DNA of 25,736 nt, from the NCBI GenBank assembly GCA_048268485.1, contig JBLWVL010000043.1, positions 1-25,736 on the forward strand. The letters are read 5' to 3'. The position numbers were made by a program, and so were the translations under genes. Shown in pieces: positions 9,004 to 16,476 of this stretch (position 1 is the stretch's first letter; each line of letters starts with the position of its first letter). This DNA comes from Oceanospirillum sp048268485. Its GTDB lineage: Bacteria > Pseudomonadota > Gammaproteobacteria > Pseudomonadales > Halomonadaceae. The notes under the pieces were generated by a model that was not told where the DNA came from, did not search any database, and was given only the letters and a program-made list of their open reading frames with translations.

Positions 9004-10149
9004 TTAACCGCGCTTTTCCACGTAGTCCTTGATGTTGTCGATAAAACGATCGAACAGCGGTGCTACATCGCGTGGGCCGGGGCTTGCTTCAGGGTGCCCC
9101 TGGAAGCTGAACGCTTTCTTATCGGTACGCTCAATACCTTGCAGAGAACCATCAAAAAGCGATTTGTGCGTCGCACGCAGGTTCACAGGCAGTGCATCTT
9201 CTTTCACCGCAAAACCGTGGTTCTGGCTGGTGATCATGACCGTTTTATCGTCCAGGCTCTGCACCGGGTGGTTAGCACCGTGGTGACCGAACTTCATTTT
9301 TTCAGTTTGCGCACCACTGGCCAGAGCCAGCAGCTGGTGGCCCAGACAGATGCCAAATACAGGAATATCGGTTTCCAGAAGCTCTTTGATTGCTGCGATG
9401 GCGTAGTCACATGGCTCTGGATCACCGGGGCCGTTAGACAGGAAAACACCGTCTGGATTAAGTGCCAAAACTTCACTCGCAGGAGTCTGTGCGGGAACAA
9501 CGGTCAGCTGGCAACCGCGCTCAACCAGCATACGCAGAATGTTGTATTTCACACCATAATCATAAGCGACTACATGGTAAGACAGCTCGCTATCATCACG
9601 ATGGATATAGCCTTTACCCAGTTCCCAGCTCGACTGGTTCCAGCGGTATGACTGACGGGTAGTCACTTCTTTGGCCAGGTCCATGCCTTTCAACCCAGGG
9701 AAAGCATTTGCTGCTTCCAGAGCCTGCGTTTCGGAGATATCGCTGCCGGCAATAATCGCGCCACGCAGAGAGCCTTTTTCACGAAGAATCCGAGTCAGAC
9801 GGCGGGTATCAATATCAGCTATCGCAACAATACCGTTCTCTTTCAGGTAGTCATCCAGTGATTTCTGGTTGCGGAAGCTGCTGGCCAGCAGGGGCAGATC
9901 ACGAATAATAAGGCCAGAAGCACAAACACTATCGGATTCAACATCTTCGCTGTTCGTGCCAGTGTTGCCAATATGAGGATAAGTGAGGGTAACAATCTGT
10001 TTGGTATAGGATGGATCCGTCAGGATTTCCTGATATCCGGTCATTGAGGTGTTAAATACCACCTCACCACTGGTGATGCCATCATTACCAATGGCCACAC
10101 CCTGAAATACACTTCCGTCTTCAAGGGCCAATATGGCTGGTCTGTTCAA
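9004..10149 (-). CDS. carA: Carbamoyl-phosphate synthase small subunit CarA (glutaminase)
   Basis: CarA is the glutamine amidotransferase subunit that hydrolyses glutamine and channels ammonia to CarB. The 381 residues comprise the N-terminal CPSase small domain (GEVVFNTSMTGYQEILTDPSY, YPHIGNTGTN) and a C-terminal class I GATase. The catalytic triad is visible: Cys268 in FGICLGHQ, and His352 and Glu354 in GHPEASPGP. The oxyanion segment is SNGPGDPE. The first codon is TTG (10147-10149), five bases after GGAGG, and the protein (NRPAILALEDGS) aligns with the known family start, so the non-ATG start is well supported. A 272-bp gap with a terminator separates it from dapB, so carAB probably has its own promoter. 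Confidence 0.97.
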   Translation of the reverse strand: MNRPAILALEDGSVFQGVAIGNDGITSGEVVFNTSMTGYQEILTDPSYTKQIVTLTYPHIGNTGTNSEDVESDSVCASGLIIRDLPLLASSFRNQKSLDDYLKENGIVAIADIDTRRLTRILREKGSLRGAIIAGSDISETQALEAANAFPGLKGMDLAKEVTTRQSYRWNQSSWELGKGYIHRDDSELSYHVVAYDYGVKYNILRMLVERGCQLTVVPAQTPASEVLALNPDGVFLSNGPGDPEPCDYAIAAIKELLETDIPVFGICLGHQLLALASGAQTEKMKFGHHGANHPVQSLDDKTVMITSQNHGFAVKEDALPVNLRATHKSLFDGSLQGIERTDKKAFSFQGHPEASPGPRDVAPLFDRFIDNIKDYVEKRG

Positions 10150-10234
10150 GTCAACCTCCTCCCGTCGCGCGATTCTGATCTGATAAGCTCTGCACTGTAA
10201 AGGTTATCACCGCAAAACCTCGACCTACAGCTGC
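10150..10234 (-). promoter_or_regulatory. Likely carA promoter region
   Basis: Downstream of the dapB terminator and upstream of carA, the minus strand shows TTTACA followed 18 bp later by CAGAAT, a moderate sigma-70 candidate, then GGAGG directly before the TTG start. No obvious ArgR or purine operator could be singled out by eye. Confidence 0.35.
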
Positions 10235-10273
10235 AAAAAAGCGAGATGAAACATAGTTCCATCCCGCTTTTTT
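10235..10273 (-). terminator. Rho-independent terminator downstream of dapB
   Basis: On the minus strand gcgggatggaac (10267-10256) pairs with gtttcatctcgc (10252-10241), 12 bp with two G-U pairs and a 3-nt loop, followed by TTTTTT. It lies about 150 bases after the dapB stop and would separate dapB from carA transcription. The bases between it and dapB (10274-10421) hold nothing else convincing apart from a weak TAGGCAA/TTGCCTA dyad. Confidence 0.85.
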
Positions 10274-10421
10274 ATAATTTGGTGTGATTTGGCCCTGAGT
10301 CTGGCCAGTAATCCGCCATATTTTAGGCAATTTCGCCCGCCGCGTCCACGACTTCCTTTGCCTAATTTTTCAGAAAGCCCGAAAGCATAAGGCCTGTAGC
10401 CGGTTAGCGATAAATCAACTT

Positions 10422-11225
10422 TTACTTCAGATTCAGCACATCCTGCATATCGAACAGGCCGAATTCTTTATCCGCCAGCCAACCACATGCACGAACTGCT
10501 CCTTTGGCAAACGTCATCCGGCTGGAGGCTTTATGGGTAATCTCCACACGCTCACCTTCAGTGGCGAACAAAACCGTATGATCGCCCACCACATCACCGG
10601 CACGAATCGTCTCAAAACCGATCTCTTTTTGCGTACGCGGGCCAATCTGCCCTTCCCGCCCGTAAACAGCGCACTCTTTCAGATCTCGCCCCAGGGCATC
10701 GGCAACCGCTTCACCCATACGTAATGCCGTACCGGAAGGTGAATCAACCTTGTGACGGTGATGAGCCTCGATAATCTCCACATCATAATCATCACCCAAC
10801 ACACTTGCCGCCATTTCCAGCAGCTTCAGCGTGACATTCACACCCACACTCATGTTAGGTGCAAACATGATCGCTACTTTATCAGCAAAAGATTCCAGCT
10901 CAGCCTTCTCCTGATCGCTCAGCCCTGTCGTACCAATGACAATCTTTTTACCATGCTCAGCACAAAATGCCAGGTTGGCCAGAGTGACCTGGGGCGCGGT
11001 AAAGTCAATCAGCACATCGAAGTCATCCTTCGCCGCCTCAAGGGAGCCAACAACGGCCACACCCAACTTGCCAACACCCGCCATTTCACCGGCATCAACA
11101 CCAATCAGGCTGCTATCCGATTCTACAATGGCAGCACCCAGCGTAACGCCTTCAGCTCGCGTGATCGCTTCGATATTGGTTTTACCCATACGACCTGCGG
11201 CACCGATTACGGCTACTTTGATCAT
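10422..11225 (-). CDS. dapB: 4-hydroxy-tetrahydrodipicolinate reductase DapB
   Basis: DapB reduces the product of DapA with NAD(P)H in the diaminopimelate/lysine pathway, supplying peptidoglycan and protein synthesis. The 267-residue protein (E. coli 273) begins MIKVAVIGAAGRMGK, the dinucleotide-binding GxxGxxG loop. VLIDFTAP and VIGTTG line the cofactor site. The catalytic/substrate motif EAHHRHKVDSPSGTAL carries His155 and Lys159. AAGGAT precedes the ATG at proper distance. It lies 56 bp after cysE and before carA on the same strand; in Pseudomonas dapB follows dnaJ directly, so cysE is the inserted neighbour here. A strong terminator follows about 150 bases after the stop. Confidence 0.97.
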   Translation of the reverse strand: MIKVAVIGAAGRMGKTNIEAITRAEGVTLGAAIVESDSSLIGVDAGEMAGVGKLGVAVVGSLEAAKDDFDVLIDFTAPQVTLANLAFCAEHGKKIVIGTTGLSDQEKAELESFADKVAIMFAPNMSVGVNVTLKLLEMAASVLGDDYDVEIIEAHHRHKVDSPSGTALRMGEAVADALGRDLKECAVYGREGQIGPRTQKEIGFETIRAGDVVGDHTVLFATEGERVEITHKASSRMTFAKGAVRACGWLADKEFGLFDMQDVLNLK

Positions 11226-11281
11226 CTTGATATCCTTTTATGCTTTTCTTGATAAAACGCTTAATAAAGCAGCTTGCATAG

Positions 11282-12082
11282 CTATTCGGAATTAGAGATT
11301 TGCTGATTCATATCCAGCGCTGGCTTCTCGCAGCCTGAGCTGCCCACAATTTTCGCCGGCACACCCACAACCGTTGTATGTGGCGGTACATCTTCCAGTA
11401 CCACAGAGCCACCACCAACTTTTGCACCGGCTCCGATCTCAATATTACCGAAGATCTTCGCCCCGGCCGCAATCAGTACGCCTTCACGAATCTTAGGGTG
11501 CCGATCACCACAATCTTTACCGGTCCCACCCAAAGTGACATTCTGCAGAATAGAAACATCATCTTCGATAACACAGGTTTCACCGATCACGATACCCGTT
11601 GCATGATCAAACATTACGCCGCGCCCGATTTTAGCCGCCGGATGAATATCGACCTGAAATACCTGACTGATGCGACTCTGTAAATAAAGCGCCATTGATC
11701 GCCGGCCATGACACCACATACAGTGCGCCACGCGATAAGCCTGCAACGCGTGAAAGCCTTTCAGATAGAGCAGCACAGTAGAAAGTTGAGTAATTGCCGG
11801 ATCACGCTCACGAACCGCCACAATATCCTGACAGGTTGAACGAATAATCTGGCACTCACTTTCGAAAGCCTCTTCGATGAGCTCACGTACACTGACAGCA
11901 GACAGAACATCGTCACCAAGCTTCATCGCCAACAGATAGGATAGCGCACCGGCAAGATCATTATGCCCAATGATGGTACTGTGGAAATAACTTGCCAGGA
12001 ACGGCTCCCGCTCAGCTTCCAGGCGGGCTTCCTCTTGAATCTCACGCCATAAGGCCTGTGAATCCAGTTGAACAGGCGCCAT
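11282..12082 (-). CDS. cysE: Serine O-acetyltransferase CysE
   Basis: CysE acetylates L-serine with acetyl-CoA to O-acetylserine, the carbon skeleton for cysteine. The 266-residue protein aligns with E. coli CysE (273): an alpha-helical N-terminal domain (EREPFLASYFHST, STVLLYLKGFHALQAYR), then the left-handed beta-helix of hexapeptide repeats with VDIHPAAKIGRG, DHATGIVIGE and LGGTGKDCGDRHPKIREG. The catalytic Asp145/His160 pair is present. The ATG at 12080-12082 follows GAGG. The C-terminus stops at QQISNSE and lacks the terminal isoleucine that in E. coli docks into CysK. It sits between dnaJ and dapB, separated from dnaJ by a terminator, an unusual place compared with Pseudomonas. Confidence 0.96.
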   Translation of the reverse strand: MAPVQLDSQALWREIQEEARLEAEREPFLASYFHSTIIGHNDLAGALSYLLAMKLGDDVLSAVSVRELIEEAFESECQIIRSTCQDIVAVRERDPAITQLSTVLLYLKGFHALQAYRVAHCMWCHGRRSMALYLQSRISQVFQVDIHPAAKIGRGVMFDHATGIVIGETCVIEDDVSILQNVTLGGTGKDCGDRHPKIREGVLIAAGAKIFGNIEIGAGAKVGGGSVVLEDVPPHTTVVGVPAKIVGSSGCEKPALDMNQQISNSE

Positions 12083-12151
12083 AACTCACCTCAAGTCAGA
12101 TACCCCTTAATCGGGGGAAGAAAACAAATACTAAAAAAATAATACAGAAAT

Positions 12152-12208
12152 AAAAACAGGAAGCTGCCCACAATGATACAAAACTATCACTGCGAACAAT
12201 GCTTCCTG
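12152..12208 (-). terminator. Terminator at the end of the dnaK-dnaJ unit
   Basis: On the minus strand CAGGAAGC (12208-12201) pairs with GCTTCCTG (12164-12157). An inner stem (CAGTGATA with TATCATTG) extends it, and TTTTTATTTC follows. It begins about 20 bases after the dnaJ stop. It separates the chaperone operon from cysE. Confidence 0.8.
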
Positions 12209-12228
12209 CTGAACTCTGATTTTAACGC

Positions 12229-13374
12229 TTAGTTCTTAAAGTCTTCAAAGAACTTTTTCACCGAATCAAACCAACTATTGGTTTTTGGCGAGTGACGGCC
12301 CTGGGTATCTTCCATGCTTTCCTTGAACTCACGCAGCAGCTCTTTCTGGCGATCCGTAAGATCCACCGGCGTTTCCACCAAAACCTTACATAACAGATCA
12401 CCCTGAGCACCACCACGAACAGGCTTAACACCTTTACCCCGTAACCGGAACAGTTTACCGGTCTGAGTTTCCGCCGGAATCTTCAGCTTAACGCGGCCAT
12501 CCAGAGTCGGCACCTCAAGCTCACCACCAAGAGCAGCATCCACAAAGGAAACCGGCACCTCACAGTACAGATCTCGGCCATCACGCTCAAAAATCTCATG
12601 CTGACGCACACTAACCTGAACATAAAGATCACCGGCAGGTCCACCATTGGCACCCGCTTCACCTTCACCGGAAAGGCGAATACGATCACCGGTATCAACA
12701 CCTGGCGGAATTTTAACGGATAGGGTCTTCTGCTCCTGAACGCGACCATCACCATGACACTTACGGCAAGGGTTCTTAATTTCAGTACCCCGGCCATGAC
12801 AACTCGGACAGGTCTGCTGCACAGAGAAGAAACCCTGCTGCATACGCACCTGGCCATGACCTCCACAGGTGGAGCAGGTCACAGGAGCAGAGCCGTCCGC
12901 AGAACCGGAACCATGACAACTATCACACTCAACCAGTGTCGGCACTTTAATGCTGACTGTTGTGCCGTGCACAGCTTCTTCCAGATTCAGATCCAGACGA
13001 TATCTCAGATCAGAGCCGCGCTGAGGTGCACTCGGATCATGACGGCCACCGCCACCACCAAAAATATCACCGAATACGTCACCGAAAATATCACCAAAAC
13101 CACCGGCACCGCCACCACCGAAACCACCTCCGCCGTAGCCTGCCTGACCATCAACACCGGCATGGCCATACTGGTCATAAGCTGAACGTTTTTCCGGGGT
13201 CGTCAGAACATCGTAAGCCTCAGTCGCTTCACGAAATTTCTCCGCCGCTTCTTCGTCATCCGGGTTACGGTCCGGATGATATTTCATCGCCAGGCGACGA
13301 TAAGCCTTTTTAATGGCTTTTTCGTCGTCATCCTTGGAAACACCCAGAATCTCGTAGTAATCACGTTTTGACAT
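12229..13374 (-). CDS. dnaJ: Chaperone DnaJ (Hsp40)
   Basis: DnaJ delivers unfolded clients to DnaK and triggers its ATPase. The 381-residue protein has the full type I layout: J domain with HPD at 33-35, a Gly/Phe-rich stretch (about 78-110), the zinc-binding domain with four CxxCxGxG repeats (cysteines at 150/153, 167/170, 189/192, 203/206), and the C-terminal client-binding domains. The ATG at 13372-13374 has no convincing Shine-Dalgarno (GGTTAG is the best), so translation may be weak or depend on upstream reading. It lies 107 bp after dnaK with a strong hairpin in the gap and is followed by a terminator. Confidence 0.98.
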   Translation of the reverse strand: MSKRDYYEILGVSKDDDEKAIKKAYRRLAMKYHPDRNPDDEEAAEKFREATEAYDVLTTPEKRSAYDQYGHAGVDGQAGYGGGGFGGGGAGGFGDIFGDVFGDIFGGGGGRHDPSAPQRGSDLRYRLDLNLEEAVHGTTVSIKVPTLVECDSCHGSGSADGSAPVTCSTCGGHGQVRMQQGFFSVQQTCPSCHGRGTEIKNPCRKCHGDGRVQEQKTLSVKIPPGVDTGDRIRLSGEGEAGANGGPAGDLYVQVSVRQHEIFERDGRDLYCEVPVSFVDAALGGELEVPTLDGRVKLKIPAETQTGKLFRLRGKGVKPVRGGAQGDLLCKVLVETPVDLTDRQKELLREFKESMEDTQGRHSPKTNSWFDSVKKFFEDFKN

Positions 13375-13429
13375 TGCTAGCTAACCATAGGTTATGAAAG
13401 AGGAAAGGGAGCTGAAAAAGGTTCGGATA

Positions 13430-13460
13430 CAAGAACGCGGGAGAGTCTCCCGCGTTCTTG
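13430..13460 (-). promoter_or_regulatory. Strong hairpin in the dnaK-dnaJ gap
   Basis: caagaacgcgggaga (13430-13444) and its exact complement (13446-13460) form a perfect 15-bp palindromic stem just after the dnaK stop. On the minus strand the stem is followed by TATCCGAACC and only then TTTTT, so it is a poor or partial terminator. It may attenuate dnaJ relative to dnaK or protect the dnaK 3' end; this is inference. Confidence 0.7.
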
Positions 13461-13481
13461 CATTCCTTGGCTTAAAGCGAC

Positions 13482-15413
13482 TTATTTCTTGTCGTCTTTA
13501 ACTTCTTCAAACTCAGCGTCAACCACGTCATCTGCTTTAGCAGAGCCCTGGTCCGCAGACTGCTCGCCACCTTCACCCTGTTGGGCTTCGGCTGCCTGCT
13601 CAGCGTAGAGCTTCTGAGCCAGCTCACCGGAAGCTTCCGTCAGAGCATTAGTCTTAGCTTTGATATCGTCTGCATCATCACCTTTCAGTGCTTCTTCCAG
13701 ATCTTTAATCGCCGCCTCGATCTTCTCTTTCTCTTCAGCTGTCGCCTTATCGCCTGCTTCCTCTAAGGTTTTCTTAGTAGCATGCAACATGGTGTCACCC
13801 TGATTACGGGTTTGTACCAGCTCTTCAAACTTCTTATCTGCTTCAGCGTTTGCTTCCGCATCCTGAACCATTTGTTCTACTTCATCATCAGACAGACCAG
13901 AAGATGCTTTAATCACAATGGACTGCTCTTTTCCGGTCGCCTTGTCTTTCGCGCTGACGTTCAGAATACCGTTCGCGTCGATGTCGAAGGTAACTTCAAT
14001 CTGAGGAACACCACGCGGAGCCGGTGGAATATCCGCCAGATCGAAACGACCCAGAGATTTATTCTGCGTCGCCTGCTTGCGCTCACCCTGCACCACGTGA
14101 ATAGTTACAGCGGTCTGATTATCGTCTGCAGTCGAGAACACCTGGGATTTCTTCGTCGGAATCGTGGTGTTTTTATCGATAACCGGCGTCGCAACGCCAC
14201 CCATAGTTTCAATACCCAGAGTCAGAGGTGTTACGTCCAGCAGCAGAACGTCTTTCACGTCACCGGCCAGTACACCACCCTGAATTGACGCACCGATAGC
14301 TACCGCTTCGTCAGGGTTAACATCTTTACGTGGCTCTTTGCCGAAGAACTCAGCAACTTTCGCCTGCACCTGAGGCATACGGGTCTGACCGCCGACCAGG
14401 ATCACATCATCAATTTCAGACGTGGACAGACCAGCATCTTTCAGAGCGATTTCACACGGTGCCAGAGAGCGTTGAACCAGATCTTCAACCAGTGACTCCA
14501 GTTTCGCACGGGTCAGTTTTACATTCAGGTGTTTAGGGCCTGTCGCATCAGCCGTGATATACGGCAGATTCACATCAGTCTGTTGACTGCTGGACAGTTC
14601 GATCTTCGCTTTCTCACCCGCTTCTTTCAGGCGCTGCAGTGCCAGAGGGTCGCTATGCAGATCAATGCCCGACTCTTTCTTGAACTCGTCAGCCAGGTAG
14701 TTGATCACCGCCAGGTCGAAATCCTCACCACCCAGGAAGGTGTCACCGTTAGTCGCCAGTACTTCAAACTGGTGCTCGCCGTCCACCTCTGCGATCTCAA
14801 TGATAGAGATATCAAACGTACCACCACCCAGATCGTATACCGCTACAGTGCGGTCGCCACGGGCTTTGTCCATACCGTATGCCAGAGCAGCAGCGGTTGG
14901 CTCATTGATGATCCGCTTAACTTCCAGACCGGCAATCTTACCGGCGTCTTTAGTAGCCTGACGCTGGGAGTCGTTGAAGTATGCAGGAACGGTAATTACC
15001 GCTTCAGTTACCTCTTCACCCAGATAGTCTTCTGCAGTTTTCTTCATTTTCTTCAGAACTTCTGCAGAGATCTGAGGTGGAGCTTTCTTTTCACCTTTTA
15101 TCTCAACCCAGGCATCACCATTGTCTGCCTTGGAGATAGTATAAGGCACCATTTTGATGTCTTTCTGTACAACATCATCTTCAAACCGGCGACCAATCAG
15201 GCGCTTAACCGCAAACAGAGTATTATTCGGGTTTGTCACTGCCTGACGTTTGGCAGACTGGCCTACCAGTGTTTCGTTGTCTTCAGTGAAAGCGATAATT
15301 GATGGGGTGGTGCGATCGCCTTCAGCGTTCTCAATCACCTTGGCTTTTTCGCCATCCATCACAGCAACACAAGAGTTGGTTGTACCTAAGTCGATACCGA
15401 TAATGCGGCCCAT
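13482..15413 (-). CDS. dnaK: Chaperone DnaK (Hsp70)
   Basis: DnaK is the ATP-driven Hsp70 chaperone working with DnaJ and GrpE in the cytoplasm. The 643-residue protein begins MGRIIGIDLGTTNSCVAVMDG (phosphate-1 loop). It contains the ATPase signatures VPAYFNDSQRQATKDAG, AVYDLGGGTFDISI and ILVGGQTRMPQVQ, the interdomain linker DVLLLDVTPLTLGIE, the beta-sandwich substrate domain and an alpha lid. The tail ends in the conserved acidic VVDAEFEEVKDDKK. GGAGA precedes the ATG. The order grpE-dnaK-dnaJ on one strand is standard. A candidate sigma-32 promoter lies in the 149-bp gap to grpE. Confidence 0.99.
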   Translation of the reverse strand: MGRIIGIDLGTTNSCVAVMDGEKAKVIENAEGDRTTPSIIAFTEDNETLVGQSAKRQAVTNPNNTLFAVKRLIGRRFEDDVVQKDIKMVPYTISKADNGDAWVEIKGEKKAPPQISAEVLKKMKKTAEDYLGEEVTEAVITVPAYFNDSQRQATKDAGKIAGLEVKRIINEPTAAALAYGMDKARGDRTVAVYDLGGGTFDISIIEIAEVDGEHQFEVLATNGDTFLGGEDFDLAVINYLADEFKKESGIDLHSDPLALQRLKEAGEKAKIELSSSQQTDVNLPYITADATGPKHLNVKLTRAKLESLVEDLVQRSLAPCEIALKDAGLSTSEIDDVILVGGQTRMPQVQAKVAEFFGKEPRKDVNPDEAVAIGASIQGGVLAGDVKDVLLLDVTPLTLGIETMGGVATPVIDKNTTIPTKKSQVFSTADDNQTAVTIHVVQGERKQATQNKSLGRFDLADIPPAPRGVPQIEVTFDIDANGILNVSAKDKATGKEQSIVIKASSGLSDDEVEQMVQDAEANAEADKKFEELVQTRNQGDTMLHATKKTLEEAGDKATAEEKEKIEAAIKDLEEALKGDDADDIKAKTNALTEASGELAQKLYAEQAAEAQQGEGGEQSADQGSAKADDVVDAEFEEVKDDKK

Positions 15414-15498
15414 AATATTCTCCGGTCTTTCAATCTAATTCTGTAGACTTAGCGGCTTTAGCTGTGCTTTTCGCCACTTTTCTTTGCATTTAACTGCT

Positions 15499-15527
15499 AT
15501 ATGCGGCCTTTACGATTTCTTTCAAGG
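15499..15527 (-). promoter_or_regulatory. Candidate sigma-32 promoter for dnaK
   Basis: On the minus strand CTTGAA (15526-15521) is followed after 14 bases by CCGCATAT (15506-15499), close to the heat-shock consensus CTTGAA-N13/17-CCCCAT. It lies about 85-110 bases before the dnaK ATG. One base differs from CCCCAT. Confidence 0.6.
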
Positions 15528-15562
15528 CCTGCAGATTAATTTTCTTAAGTTTATTGCAGCGC

Positions 15563-16150
15563 TTACGCGGCCTTAGAAACCATAACCATTGCAGGGCGAA
15601 CCAAACGGCCATTCAACAAGTAACCTTTCTGCATAACAGCAATAACGGTGTTCGGCTCCACTTCAGGATTCGGCACCATAGACATCGCTTCATGGAACTG
15701 AGGATCGAAAGGCTCTCCCTCTGGGTTCAGCTGCTCCACACTAAATTTACCCAAGGTGCTGATAAACATACTCAGCGTCATCTCAACGCCTTCACGCAGC
15801 GCCTCAGGGGCATCATTCTGATCAAAGGCCTCAATGGCACGCTCAAGGCTGTCGATGACGGGCAGCAGCTCTTTGGTGAATTTCTCCAGCGCAAACTTAT
15901 GCGCTTTTTCAACATCCTGCTCTGCACGGCGACGGGCATTCTGAGCATCAGCGTGAGCACGCAACACCTGATCTTTAGCCTGTGCCAGCTGCTCCTCAAG
16001 GGCAGCTACCTCACCGGCATCAGACTCTGCGGCTTCTTCTACCACATCACCTTCAACAAGATTCTCCTGGGCAGCCTGTACTTCTTCGGCCGTCTGCTGA
16101 GCCTGATCCAGCTCTTCTTGGGCGGTCTTTTTCTGCTCTTCAGTAGTCAT
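15563..16150 (-). CDS. grpE: Nucleotide exchange factor GrpE
   Basis: GrpE releases ADP from DnaK and acts as a thermosensor. I place the start at ATG 16150 (MTTEEQKKTAQEEL), giving 195 residues, against 197 in E. coli. The frame is open further to a TTG at 16225, but that codon falls in the candidate heat-shock -35 element and so cannot be translated from that promoter. The N-terminal half is an acidic, Gln/Glu-rich coiled coil. The C-terminal beta domain carries the family signature around FDPQFHEAMSMVPNPEVEPNTVIAVMQKGYLLNGRLVRPAMVMVSK. It is the first gene of the chaperone block and is divergent from recN. Confidence 0.97.
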   Translation of the reverse strand: MTTEEQKKTAQEELDQAQQTAEEVQAAQENLVEGDVVEEAAESDAGEVAALEEQLAQAKDQVLRAHADAQNARRRAEQDVEKAHKFALEKFTKELLPVIDSLERAIEAFDQNDAPEALREGVEMTLSMFISTLGKFSVEQLNPEGEPFDPQFHEAMSMVPNPEVEPNTVIAVMQKGYLLNGRLVRPAMVMVSKAA

Positions 16151-16200
16151 TGCGTCTGTATCTCTCGCTTCAGATCTGTTATCACCAATTGCTTGGCTAT

Positions 16201-16226
16201 ATTGGGTTAGCCGCTTTTTTTTCAAC
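16201..16226 (-). promoter_or_regulatory. Candidate sigma-32 promoter for grpE
   Basis: On the minus strand GTTGAA (16226-16221), 14 bases, then CCCAAT (16206-16201), continuing AT, resembles CTTGAA-N14-CCCCAT with two mismatches. It lies about 50-75 bases before the chosen grpE ATG. Confidence 0.55.
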
Positions 16227-16342
16227 CCTTAATCCAGCCCAAATCCTCACAAAGTATGCATTTGATTAAAAAAACAGGCTGTCGAAGCTATGGCGGAGAC
16301 AATCAAACCTTCACACATCTTTTTTGGGATCAAATTCTGTAT

Positions 16343-16381
16343 TTGCTCCCCATAGTAAAAATACTGTATAAATACCCATAC
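16343..16381 (+). promoter_or_regulatory. recN promoter with candidate LexA (SOS) box
   Basis: TTGCTC (16343-16348) and TATAAA (16367-16372) are 18 bp apart and form a plausible sigma-70 promoter. Overlapping the -10, tactgtataaatacccatac (16362-16381) matches the LexA consensus TACTG(TA)5CAGTA strongly in its left half and weakly in its right half (14 of 20 positions by my count). recN is a classical SOS gene in E. coli, where LexA boxes overlap the promoter. Confidence 0.5.
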
Positions 16382-16476
16382 TTGTTTAACTGCCGTTTAT
16401 TTGCACTGGATAGCTCAATCCCAAAACTCTATTATCTTGTTTAACCGGCGAAACGGGCCGGCGTGAGGACGCACTG

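Noticed and set aside
8476..9651. Long open frame on the plus strand (about 391 codons) opposite carB and carA
   Set aside because: It runs antisense through two fully conserved genes and the gap between them, has no plausible ribosome site and its translation shows no domain. It is a codon-bias shadow.
10324..10365. TAGGCAA/TTGCCTA dyad between carA and dapB
   Set aside because: Only seven bases with a gap of nearly 30 and no context; the clear terminator lies elsewhere (10235-10273).
13030..13140. Repetitive CACC/ACC-rich tract suggestive of a repeat array
   Set aside because: It encodes the Gly/Phe-rich region of DnaJ; the repetition is explained by the protein.
14529..15302. Open frame on the plus strand opposite dnaK
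   Set aside because: Antisense shadow of the DnaK ATPase domain; the sense gene is intact and strongly conserved.
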